Source: CS4-C045 sp963844115
GTDB lineage: Bacteria > Planctomycetota > Planctomycetia > Pirellulales > UBA7805
Direction: 5' to 3'
DNA length: 64,000 bases
Assembly: GCA_963844115.1 (NCBI GenBank)
Contig: CAWJNN010000019.1
Coordinates: forward strand, 62,001 to 126,000
Shown one piece after another: positions 29,622-38,005 of this stretch. The notes beneath the pieces were generated by a model. The model did not search any database. It saw only the letters and a list, made by a program, of their open reading frames with translations, and was not told where the DNA came from. Made by a program: the position numbers and the translations under genes. Numbering within the stretch: the first letter of the stretch is position 1; every line of letters begins with the position of its first letter.

Positions 29622-30926
29622 GTGACTCGTCTGAACCTTAACGCGCTTTGCCTGGTGACTCTGGTTTCGCTGCTGTGCTACCACGAGACTCACGAATCCG
29701 CCTACGGGCGCTATTTCGTCGACGCGCTGGAAGTCATTCACCACCGGGGATTGGAACAGCTCGATCGTCAAACCTTGTTTGATGCCGCCTTACGCGGAAT
29801 GGCGCAGGAACATGACGAGCACTCGAATTTTATCACTCGTGAAGATAAGAAACGGTACCTTTCCGACTTGGAACAACAGTTTACAGGCATCGGTATTCGT
29901 GTCGAACAAAAGCGTGACACACAGGATATCGTCGTCGTGGACACAATCATCGGAAAGCCCCATCCGGCGCACGATGCCGGGATGCGACCCGGTGATCGGA
30001 TCGTTGCGATCAACGGCACGAGCGTTGTAGGGGAGTTGTACGGGGTGGTCGTTAATCGCATCCGTGGACCGCGAGGGAAGCCCGTCACCATTTCGGTCGT
30101 TCATGAAGGAGCCACGCAGCCGGAAGACCTGGTGGTGATCCGTTCGGATATCGCGGTGGATTCGGTGATGGGCAATTCACGCGACTCAAACGGCCGGTGG
30201 GAATATTTCTTGGACAGCGACCCGCGTATTGGCTACCTGCGGTTGACGACCTTTGGCGAGCGATCAGCCGACGAAATGCGAGAAGCGTTAACCCAGATGG
30301 ACCAAAACGGACCGACCAAGGCGTTAATCGTCGATGTAAGGGATAATGAAGGCGGTTTTCTGGACGCCGCCCACGAAATCTGCGATTTATTTGTCGACGA
30401 CGGCGTGATTGTTACGACCAATGGTCCGGGTGGCGTCGTCCAGAAGGAATACCGTGCCACCGTCGAAGGTACGTTCGGCGGTTTCCCGGTCGTTGTTCTG
30501 GCCAATAGAAATAGCGCGAGCGCCAGTGAGATATTTGCCGCCTGTCTCCAGGACCACCAGCGCGGCAAAGTGATCGGCCAGCGAACCTACGGCAAGGGTT
30601 CGGTCCAGCAAATGATCCCCATGGAAGGAAACCGTAGCCTATTGAAATTGACAACCGCCAGCTATTGGCGGCCCAATGGCAAGAACATCCACCGCTTGAA
30701 GAACGCCAAGAAGGAAGACGAGTGGGGCGTCCGACCAGACGATGGATTTGAGATTGAATTGACCGACGAACAGGAACTTGCGCGGCGAAGGGATCGGCGA
30801 GAACGCGACAAGCTGCCAACGACGCCTCCTGCCGAAGACAATCCGCCGCTGTCCCAAATCGATCCGCAACTCCAGCGGGCCATCGAGTATTTACAGTCCG
30901 AACTGCACGAGATAGCCAAGCAGTAA
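29622..30926 (+). CDS. Carboxyl-terminal processing protease (S41 family)
   Basis: Serine protease of the CtpA/Tsp type. After an N-terminal membrane helix (ALCLVTLVSLLCY) come a cap region with GMAQEHDEHSNFIT, a PDZ domain (about residues 75-165, FTGIGIRVEQ and AGMRPGDRIVAINGTSV), then the catalytic domain. The serine is in NRNSASASEIFAA (about residue 297) and the lysine in GKGSVQQMIP (about 324), forming the Ser-Lys dyad. The enzyme probably acts on envelope proteins. The GTG at 29622 was chosen because upstream residues (SPIPNPKSD) come from simple repeat sequence; an ATG at 29559 is possible. Confidence 0.9.
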   Translation: MTRLNLNALCLVTLVSLLCYHETHESAYGRYFVDALEVIHHRGLEQLDRQTLFDAALRGMAQEHDEHSNFITREDKKRYLSDLEQQFTGIGIRVEQKRDTQDIVVVDTIIGKPHPAHDAGMRPGDRIVAINGTSVVGELYGVVVNRIRGPRGKPVTISVVHEGATQPEDLVVIRSDIAVDSVMGNSRDSNGRWEYFLDSDPRIGYLRLTTFGERSADEMREALTQMDQNGPTKALIVDVRDNEGGFLDAAHEICDLFVDDGVIVTTNGPGGVVQKEYRATVEGTFGGFPVVVLANRNSASASEIFAACLQDHQRGKVIGQRTYGKGSVQQMIPMEGNRSLLKLTTASYWRPNGKNIHRLKNAKKEDEWGVRPDDGFEIELTDEQELARRRDRRERDKLPTTPPAEDNPPLSQIDPQLQRAIEYLQSELHEIAKQ

Positions 30927-31371
30927 TGGACAAACTCTCGCGATCCCGCGGATTCTGCTAGCAGCACTAGCTGCCAAGCGCTTCTTCTTTTTTCACGCAC
31001 ATTGCAATTTTTCCATTCCAATCGCGTCGGTCAGTAAAACGTTGCGGGTTGGCAAGACGCTGGCGGATGTGCTCGCAAACACACGGCCGCTAAGCGATTT
31101 GTGTGCAAATACACCGCTCAAAACTTTTTTTTCGTCGATTGGTCTGCAATGTGCGTAATACTTCTAGTAACGCGGCTTCTAGTAACGCGGCTTCTAGTAA
31201 CGCGGCTTCTAGTAACGCGGCTTCTGGTAACGCGGCTTCTGGTAACGCGGCTTCTGGTAACGCGGCTTCTAGTAACGCGGCTTTTAGTAACGCGTCGAGC
31301 CAACCGTCGTGAAACCGCCAAACGAAAATCTCTTCTGTTCAATTCTCGTCCAACTCAAGTAGGTAATGATC
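30927..31371. other. Intergenic region dominated by a 15-bp minisatellite
   Basis: A gap of 445 bp. The tandem array at 31161-31295 is the only structure; flanking sequence is AT-richer than its surroundings and shows no gene. ORFs with repeated LLVTR or SNAA come from the array. Confidence 0.65.
31161..31295. repeat. 15-bp tandem repeat, nine copies
   Basis: Nine consecutive copies of CTTCTAGTAACGCGG; three middle copies have G for A at position 6 (CTTCTGGTAACGCGG) and the last is degenerate. Confidence 0.95.
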
Positions 31372-31710
31372 ATGACAACCAAGAACATTCACATCTATAT
31401 CGTCAATCTGTCTGTCCCCGACGAAAATCCGCCGTTCGGCGACCGTCGGTCGGCAGCCAGGCAGCCAGTCGCCAGGAATTTCGTGAAGCATGATCCCTAT
31501 ATCGCGGGTCTTATCGAGCGACTGCAGCGTGAAGTTCGCGAAGAGCGCGAACTTCCCTGGACCAATCGCTTGACCAATACTCAGCGCTGGCCGGACGTTC
31601 GCAACGAGGCTCCACCTCCGTTGAGCGAATGGCCGACTGAGCGCGGCCTGCCCGACCGCAGCGAGCATTGGCCGCTGATCGACTTCGACTCCGAAGACCT
31701 GGATTTTTGA
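31372..31710 (+). CDS. Hypothetical small acidic protein
   Basis: A 112-residue protein (MTTKNIHIYIVNLSVPDENPP at the start) with a charged helix (IERLQREVREERELPW) and a C-terminus rich in Trp, Pro and Asp ending in DFDSEDLDF. There is no signal peptide, membrane segment or recognised domain. Two ATGs six bases apart (31366 and 31372) could serve as start; AGTAGG lies upstream. Its amino-acid composition is protein-like rather than a shadow, but I do not recognise the family. Confidence 0.55.
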   Translation: MTTKNIHIYIVNLSVPDENPPFGDRRSAARQPVARNFVKHDPYIAGLIERLQREVREERELPWTNRLTNTQRWPDVRNEAPPPLSEWPTERGLPDRSEHWPLIDFDSEDLDF

Positions 31711-31761
31711 AACCGGCTCTACGGACCTGGCCTTGCCCGTTAAGAACGTGTTTGGGCATTC

Positions 31762-31835
31762 GTACGGTGGCCCTCCGCAGCCCCGTCGCGTACATCCGAC
31801 TCACAGCAACCGACGGCCTCGGAGGGCCATCGTAC
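31762..31835. repeat. Palindromic intergenic element with TACGATGGCCCTC arms
   Basis: 15-bp terminal inverted repeats (GTACGGTGGCCCTCC and GGAGGGCCATCGTAC, one mismatch) enclose 44 bp. The same arm sequence forms a compact palindrome at 48595-48623 and a half-site at 58981-58995, so this is a dispersed element. Confidence 0.85.
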
Positions 31836-31936
31836 AACCGCGCTGGACGATTCTCGTCGCTTCAAAACACGCTCCAAAGTGGTTCAAGACTGATTTCGGT
31901 ATTTCCCCCGACGTGGAAGTCAGTCTGAAGGGATTC

Positions 31937-33370
31937 CTAACCGCCGCTGACGCTGATGACCGGTTGCGAATTACCGACGTCAGCCACCACGATATCTCGC
32001 ATTTCGGCCGCGATGAAAAACGAACCCGTAATGCAGACCAGGGCGTCGGGCGTGATGACCTGCCGAACCGCTTGCCAGGCCGCCACCGGATCGTGGCAAA
32101 TGGCAGGTACTTTCCCAACGGTCGCGCCGGACACGCCTTCAACGATCGCCGCCAGTTGGTCGGTAGGAATCGCCCGCGGGTTGTTCTGGTACCGCGTCAA
32201 GATGATCCGATCAAACTCCGGTACTAAACGCTGCAGCATGCCCGCCACATCTTTGCCACGGGTAGAGGCAAAAACAAGGATTCGCGGGCGTCCCGAAACG
32301 CATTCATCCAGCACCGTCAGCAGAGCTTCGACGGATGCAACGTTGTGAGCGGCGTCAACGACGATGTTTGGCCGTCGATGAACCAGTTCAATACGAGCCG
32401 GGCAACGGACATCGGCCAGGCCCCGGCGAATCGCCTCCTCATCGAATGCGAAACCCTGCTTTTCCAATTCACCGACGATCGCCAACGCGACGGCCGCGTT
32501 CGCGGCCTGGTGCCGTCCCAACAGCGATAGCCGAGCACCGCGTAAAGGCTGACCTGCCGACGGCTCGAAATCGAACGTCGCGGCTTGTTCCTCGCCGCCC
32601 GATTTCGCCGGCGGATAATAGTGCCATTTGAAATCTTCGCCCACTTGCACCAGGTTTGCGTGTCGGTTGGCCGCGACTTCGGCGATCACCCGCCGGGCGC
32701 CGGACGCGGTCACTCCGCTGACGACCGGAATGCCCTGTTTGATGATGCCAGCTTTCTCGGCCGCGATTTCCTCAAGCGTGTTGCCCAACTGTTTCATGTG
32801 GTCATAACTGATACTGGTGATTGCCGAACAAATGGGAAGGCAGACGTTGGTCGAATCCAATCGGCCGCCCATCCCAACTTCCAATATTGCCAGATCCACG
32901 CGCTGATCGGCAAAGTGCAACAGCGCCAGGGCCGTGTTCAATTCGAAATAGGTGGGTCCGCGGCTTTCATTTGCGGACGCCGACACCTGGCAATCCATCG
33001 CTTCGGCGACAGGCCGAATCCGCGCGACCAATTGAACAAGATCAGCAGGCGAACATGGTTCGCCGTTGATCGCGATGCGTTGCTCCACACGATCCAGATG
33101 CGGCGACATAAAGGCACCCACGCGCATACCCGTGGCGGTCGAGATCGCGGCGAGCGTGGCCGTTGTCGACCCTTTTCCCTTCGTGCCGGCGATGTGAACG
33201 ATACGCAGCCGCTGCTGCGGATTGCCGAGCCGGTCGAGCAGATAGCGCATGCGTTCCAGTTTGTATTCGCGCTTTCGGTATTTCTTCGGCGGAACCCGCT
33301 CGAAGTTCAGCCGACCCATCAGAAACTCGATGGCATTGGCGTACTCAGATGGGCAAACAGAATCAGACAT
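31937..33370 (-). CDS. folC: Bifunctional folylpolyglutamate synthase/dihydrofolate synthase
   Basis: Mur-ligase-like enzyme that adds glutamate to dihydropteroate and to folates. Motifs are the P-loop VHIAGTKGKGSTTATLA (about residue 60), FMSPHLDRVEQRIAING, TYFELNTALALLHFA, LEVGMGGRLDSTN and SYDHMKQLGNTLEEIAAEKAGI, all standard for FolC. The C-terminal domain includes IVVDAAHNVASVEALL. The start is set at the ATG 33370 (MSDSVCPSEY); the frame extends to 33391. At 477 residues it is slightly longer than most. It is transcribed toward the hypothetical gene at 31372. Confidence 0.93.
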   Translation of the reverse strand: MSDSVCPSEYANAIEFLMGRLNFERVPPKKYRKREYKLERMRYLLDRLGNPQQRLRIVHIAGTKGKGSTTATLAAISTATGMRVGAFMSPHLDRVEQRIAINGEPCSPADLVQLVARIRPVAEAMDCQVSASANESRGPTYFELNTALALLHFADQRVDLAILEVGMGGRLDSTNVCLPICSAITSISYDHMKQLGNTLEEIAAEKAGIIKQGIPVVSGVTASGARRVIAEVAANRHANLVQVGEDFKWHYYPPAKSGGEEQAATFDFEPSAGQPLRGARLSLLGRHQAANAAVALAIVGELEKQGFAFDEEAIRRGLADVRCPARIELVHRRPNIVVDAAHNVASVEALLTVLDECVSGRPRILVFASTRGKDVAGMLQRLVPEFDRIILTRYQNNPRAIPTDQLAAIVEGVSGATVGKVPAICHDPVAAWQAVRQVITPDALVCITGSFFIAAEMRDIVVADVGNSQPVISVSGG

Positions 33371-33525
33371 GAACGGGCAGGATCCAGACATCGACGCGGG
33401 GGCACGTCAGGAACCGATCTTCGTCGCATCGTGTTTTCAATGCGGTCGGCGGGGGCCAAGGCAATAGACCAAGCGTACCCGCATTGGACTTGATTTTGAA
33501 GATCGGTGGGTCCGTTCGGTAGCCG

Positions 33526-34518
33526 CTACGGCAAGAAGTCGTTTTGGGTGTCTCCCCCGTTCTTCGTCGACATCGCCTGCCAGGTCTGCAGTTCGATCTC
33601 GTTGCTGATCGAGTGAACGGAATTGTCCATCATGACGACGTTTACGTTACCTGGATGGTGGCTGTGCGCCGTGACGGCACCGTAGGTAAAAGCGTCGCCT
33701 GGCTTGCCTTCCTGCCAGTTATTGAAGTCCACATCGAAACCACCACAGTCGACCTCGGTATTCGGTTGGAAGGTCGTCGTGAAGCCGGTTTGATGGACTC
33801 GACCGTCCACCCATTCCGTGTGGCCAGAGTTCGTCTTAAAGTCGCCGCCCGATGAACCCAACGTGCAAATCTCTGACGGAAGCGTCGGCATCGGTTTATT
33901 GGTGTCCATGTCGCCCAAATTGCGGTAGTAAGGATTGTAGGTCTTCACCTCGGAAGCCATCATCGTACGGCTCGTACCGTCCCCGATCTGACGAAGTTGG
34001 ACGCCATCCTCAGGATAAAAAACCCCGTCACCGCCTGTTTTCGTGACCGGGTCCCAGACGAACCATGGCCCCATGTTGACCACGTAACTAATCGGAGCAT
34101 GCGACTCGCTGCCGGAGACTCGAATCTGCGTATTCGGTTCAGACGGACAGGTATAACCGGGCACACGCAAAGCAGAAATCGGTGTACCATTCAGCACGGA
34201 CGAGGGATCTTTGTACGAAACCGAGAAGTTAATCGCCGTGTAGATGTGGCCCTGCTCAAGGAACGGCGTCACCGCCGCCTGAGCCGACCAGCCTTCGCCA
34301 CTGTGGCTGGACGGAAGTTCCCGCTTGGCGCTCTCGTACGTCAACACCGCCAGGCTGAATTGTTTGAGGTTCGTACTGCATTGCGAGCGTCGCGCCGCTT
34401 CGCGTACTCCATTCAATGCGGGCAGTAGCAGAGCGACCAGCAGGCCGATAATGGCGATGACGACTAATAGTTCAACCAAGGTAAAGCCGTTCTTGGTCTT
34501 CACGTTCTTGGCCTTCAT
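33526..34518 (-). CDS. DUF1559 pseudopilin-like protein
   Basis: The N-terminus has a type IV prepilin-like signal: a positively charged leader, then NGFTLVELLVVIAIIGLL, cleaved between Gly and Phe by a prepilin peptidase. The hydrophobic helix is followed by LPALNGVREAARRSQCSTNLKQ and a C-terminal HHPGNVNVVMMDNSVHSIS block, both hallmarks of the DUF1559 family that is greatly expanded in planctomycetes. The 330-residue product is probably exported by a type II/IV-pilus-like machine and may be a surface fibre or pseudopilin. It stands alone. A second family member lies at 60883. Confidence 0.93.
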   Translation of the reverse strand: MKAKNVKTKNGFTLVELLVVIAIIGLLVALLLPALNGVREAARRSQCSTNLKQFSLAVLTYESAKRELPSSHSGEGWSAQAAVTPFLEQGHIYTAINFSVSYKDPSSVLNGTPISALRVPGYTCPSEPNTQIRVSGSESHAPISYVVNMGPWFVWDPVTKTGGDGVFYPEDGVQLRQIGDGTSRTMMASEVKTYNPYYRNLGDMDTNKPMPTLPSEICTLGSSGGDFKTNSGHTEWVDGRVHQTGFTTTFQPNTEVDCGGFDVDFNNWQEGKPGDAFTYGAVTAHSHHPGNVNVVMMDNSVHSISNEIELQTWQAMSTKNGGDTQNDFLP

Positions 34519-34912
34519 ACTGAGATTTCCTTCCTTTGGGCGTCCGACCTTCGGCAGCTTCAGGCTCGACGATAGACCAACAACGCTAACTTAAATGAGA
34601 CTCGCTCTCAATAAGCGCCATTTTACGGATCCTATCTGCCCTGTCTACACCTTTCGGGGAAAAAGTTTTGAGCCTTAATTCGTAGCAGTTGCCGCCGGCG
34701 CAGCTGGTTGCGATTGAACCCAAACCGATTTATATTCCGGGTTTGCGGACTGCGGTCCGCTCGGTCTGGCTTCCGGCCTAGGTAAGCCGCCTGTGTCTGG
34801 TCAGGAATTGTTGCCGGACATGACCAGAATCCGAACTTACGCCCCTTTCGAGGCGTAGCTAGTACGGTCCAGTAAGGTGCCCAATTGGGCCAATTCACAT
34901 CAAAGGATCTCT
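34519..34912. other. Divergent intergenic region between the DUF1559 and ABC transporter genes
   Basis: A gap of 394 bp. It contains a hairpin (GCGGAC-TGCG-GTCCGC, 34745-34760) and a ribosome binding site (AAAGGA) before the ABC gene at 34913. No ORF longer than spurious length is convincing, and no promoter was assigned. Confidence 0.5.
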
Positions 34913-35848
34913 ATGGTTAAGTCAGCGGTTGCCGAGCGAACTTCCGCGGCCCCCTCGGAAAAGGCGGACGTAGTTATCGAGACTCGGAATCTAACGAAGA
35001 TCTACCGCGACTTCTGGGGAATTCAAAAGGTGCGCGCGCTGAAAGCGCTCGATCTGGAAATTCACCGCGGCGAGGTCTTCGGACTGCTTGGTCCCAACGG
35101 TTCGGGCAAGTCGACGACGATCAAGCTGTTACTGGGTCTATTGTTTCCCACCAGCGGCGAGGCCCTGGTCTTCGGACGCGACGCGACCGAGGTCACGAAG
35201 AACGAGCGGATCGGCTATCTGCCGGAGGAGTCCTACCTTTACCGTTTCCTCAATGCGGTCGAAACGCTTGATTTCTATGGGCGATTGTTCAACATGTCGA
35301 CGGCGGAACGGAAGAAAAGGTCGGCTGAACTGATCGAGATGGTCGGTCTGACAGGCGCCCAGCGCCGTCCGCTGAAGGAATATTCCAAGGGTATGACACG
35401 CCGGATCGGTCTGGCGCAGGCGTTGATCAATGATCCGGAGTTAGTTTTGTTGGACGAGCCAACAACCGGCTTGGATCCGATCGGCACCAAGCAAATGAAG
35501 AATTTGATTCTTCGTCTCAAGGAAGAGGGAAAAACGGTCATCCTCTGCAGCCATCTATTGGCCGATGTTCAAGATGTTTGCGATCGAATCGCCATTCTTT
35601 ACCAGGGCGAACTGAAAGAGCTGGGTCGCGTTGACAGTCTCTTGAAGGTCCGGGACGTAACGCAGATTCGCAGCACGGGGCTCAATGAAGAAGCGAAGCA
35701 GGAAATACGGGGCGTGATCGAAAAGCACGGTGGGGAGCTGCTCGCCATGGAGAACCCCACCACGACGCTGGAAGAGCTGTTCTTGAACATTGTTGAAGAG
35801 AGCAAGGCGCGTCCTGGCAAGCGTGCTCATACGGACACGGATCGGTAG
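34913..35848 (+). CDS. ABC transporter ATP-binding protein
   Basis: ATPase subunit of an ABC-2 type exporter. Walker A is LLGPNGSGKSTT (about residue 59), the signature is EYSKGMTRRIGLAQAL (about 155) and Walker B is LVLLDEPTTGLDP (about 176); an H-loop is in ILCSHLLADVQDV. The 312-residue length with a C-terminal extension after residue 230 matches CcmA/NatA-like subunits. The start at 34913 follows AAAGGA. It ends 8 bp before the permease gene, with which it must form one transporter. Confidence 0.93.
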   Translation: MVKSAVAERTSAAPSEKADVVIETRNLTKIYRDFWGIQKVRALKALDLEIHRGEVFGLLGPNGSGKSTTIKLLLGLLFPTSGEALVFGRDATEVTKNERIGYLPEESYLYRFLNAVETLDFYGRLFNMSTAERKKRSAELIEMVGLTGAQRRPLKEYSKGMTRRIGLAQALINDPELVLLDEPTTGLDPIGTKQMKNLILRLKEEGKTVILCSHLLADVQDVCDRIAILYQGELKELGRVDSLLKVRDVTQIRSTGLNEEAKQEIRGVIEKHGGELLAMENPTTTLEELFLNIVEESKARPGKRAHTDTDR

Positions 35849-35856
35849 CTTCACTG

Positions 35857-37995
35857 ATGGTCATCGAGAACGCACTTCCCACGATCAGCCAGTGGCTGTG
35901 GCCCGCCTTGCGAACCGCTTCGCTTGTGGTGTTGGTCCTGGCCGCGTTCGGAATTGTGCTTGCCTACCTGGCCGCCGCGTTTCGTAACGGTCCGGTGGGA
36001 GGGCTGAAGATCGTTTTCAAGTATTTGGCCGACGCGCCGGTTGATCTGCTGAAGATCTCACCCCGCCGCGTGATCGGCTTGACCCGCCTCGCAATTCGCG
36101 AAGCCTTGCGAAAACGCGTCTGGATCGCGCTCGTCTTGTTCGCGGTCATCCTGATGTTTGCCGGTTGGAAGTTGAGTCCCAATACGGAGGAACCGGCCAA
36201 GCTCTATTTGAATTTCGTTTTAACGGCGACCACGTACTTGTTGTTACCGATCGCCGTCTTCACGGCCGCTTTCAGCCTGCCCAACGATATCCGCAACCGG
36301 ACCATCTATACGATCACCACCAAACCGGTACGGCCCAGCGAAATCGTGCTGGGACGGATCTTTGGTTTTTGTATCGTGATGACCGGGCTTCTGCTGTTCA
36401 TGAGCGCCGCGAGTTACGTCTTCGTCTCGCGCGGACTGGGACACACCCACGAATTGACGGCGACCGAGATGAAACGGGCCGAGATTCGGAGCAAGCTGTC
36501 GTACGCCGGCAAAACGTCGCTGGAAAGACGGCATCAGCATGACGTCCATTTGGATGGCGAGTCGTTTTTACCGGAACTGGCGTTCGCTCCGACCCTGGAC
36601 GGCAGCGGGATCATGATTTCGGATGTTGGCGGTCCGGCGGTGGACGCCGGCCTGGCGGCAGGCGACCAGGTGGTTTCCATCGCCGGTGTGCGAGCCGAGA
36701 CCCTGAAGGGTGACGCGTTCCTGGACCAGTTGCGGGGACGGCGAGGTAGTACGGTCAAGCTTCGGATCAACCGTGGCGGCCAATCACAAACGATCAACGT
36801 GGCGCGCACGATTCAAGAGACGTCCACCTCCACCGACAAGGGTCACAAACACCATATCGTAGCGCGCGGAGGGCCTGGCGAAGACGAACGGTCCAAAGGC
36901 ACACCGGGAACGATTGAGTACGAGGCGGGACCGGACGAGGGCATGTTGGTGGCGCGCGTTCCGCGGTACGGACAACTTCGTTTTCGAGACAAGCAAGGCG
37001 ATCCAAAACAGCCCGCGACTTGGGTATTCAAAGATAAGGCGGACAACATCGGCAAGATTTTCTCCTACCGAAGCTATATCCGAGGAAATTCGTTGGCGGC
37101 GGCGATCTGGAAATTCGACGATGTTACGCCCGAACAATTCCCCAACGGCTTGCCCCTGGAATTAACCATACGCGTCTACCGCACCCACATGGGCGTGATC
37201 AACCAGGGAGTCACCGGAAGCATTGTCATCCGCAATCCGAAAACGGGTGCCCGCAGCCGTGAACAGATCTTTACCGCCAAGGATGCGGAGACCGACCGCA
37301 TCGATATCCCGCGTCAATTGTACGATCGCCAGGACAACCTGGTCGACCTGTTCGAGAACTTCGTCCACAAGGGTGAAACCGAGGTCTGGATTCGCTGCCT
37401 CAATTCGGGCCAGTACTTTGGCATGGCCGGCGCCGACGTCTACCTGCGGGCACGCGAGGCGTCCTACGGGCTGAATTTTGTCAAGGGAATCATCAGCATC
37501 TGGCTGCAGGTGATCCTGGTGACGACGCTCGCCGTACTGTTCAGCACGTTCCTCAGCGGCCCCATCGCCATGCTGTTGACCATCACCATGATCATCCTGG
37601 GCTTCAACCGCGGCTTCCTGGACCACGTCGCGATTAGTGTTCTGGATCCTGCGAATATGAAAGAACGAGTCGCCTCCCACGATCGCTACTACGGAGGCGG
37701 GCCGTTGGAGTCGTTCTACCGAATCATCACGCAAAACAACCTGGTCAGCGATCTGGACGAAGGAATGCTGACGACGTTTATCAAGAAAGCCGATCTGGCA
37801 TTGATGACGTGCATCGAGAAAATGCTGAACCTGCTGCCCGACTTCGAGCAGTTCACTGAGGTCCAGTACCTGTCTCATGGATATCATATCGATAGCAATC
37901 TCCTGCTTCAGCATGGTCTAACGACCGTGGCGTTTCTGGTTTGCGCCTACGTTATCGGTTATTTCATGCTGAAGACTCGTGAAATCGCCCAATGA
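35857..37995 (+). CDS. ABC-2 type permease with an inserted PDZ domain
   Basis: A 712-residue membrane protein. Hydrophobic helices lie near residues 21-41, 89-106, 120-141 and 170-191, with PVRPSEIVLGRIFGF typical of ABC-2 permeases. A large soluble loop (about 192-540) carries a PDZ domain at about 245-318 (GSGIMISDVGGPAVDAGL, AGDQVVSIAGVRAETL, STVKLRINRGGQ), followed by a region of unknown fold. Helices resume at about 545-590 and 688-706. PDZ domains usually bind C-terminal peptides, so the loop may recognise a protein cargo or partner. The gene lies between the ATPase and a membrane-anchored protein, and its end overlaps the longest frame of the next gene. Confidence 0.88.
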   Translation: MVIENALPTISQWLWPALRTASLVVLVLAAFGIVLAYLAAAFRNGPVGGLKIVFKYLADAPVDLLKISPRRVIGLTRLAIREALRKRVWIALVLFAVILMFAGWKLSPNTEEPAKLYLNFVLTATTYLLLPIAVFTAAFSLPNDIRNRTIYTITTKPVRPSEIVLGRIFGFCIVMTGLLLFMSAASYVFVSRGLGHTHELTATEMKRAEIRSKLSYAGKTSLERRHQHDVHLDGESFLPELAFAPTLDGSGIMISDVGGPAVDAGLAAGDQVVSIAGVRAETLKGDAFLDQLRGRRGSTVKLRINRGGQSQTINVARTIQETSTSTDKGHKHHIVARGGPGEDERSKGTPGTIEYEAGPDEGMLVARVPRYGQLRFRDKQGDPKQPATWVFKDKADNIGKIFSYRSYIRGNSLAAAIWKFDDVTPEQFPNGLPLELTIRVYRTHMGVINQGVTGSIVIRNPKTGARSREQIFTAKDAETDRIDIPRQLYDRQDNLVDLFENFVHKGETEVWIRCLNSGQYFGMAGADVYLRAREASYGLNFVKGIISIWLQVILVTTLAVLFSTFLSGPIAMLLTITMIILGFNRGFLDHVAISVLDPANMKERVASHDRYYGGGPLESFYRIITQNNLVSDLDEGMLTTFIKKADLALMTCIEKMLNLLPDFEQFTEVQYLSHGYHIDSNLLLQHGLTTVAFLVCAYVIGYFMLKTREIAQ

Positions 37996-38005
37996 ACCAA
38001 TCGCT

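Noticed and set aside
31101..31493. ORFs with repeated LLVTR or SNAA through the 15-bp array
   Set aside because: They exist in several frames on both strands because the repeat unit has no stop codon; there is no start context or domain.
32585..33493. Plus-strand ORF of 302 codons
   Set aside because: Antisense shadow of folC.
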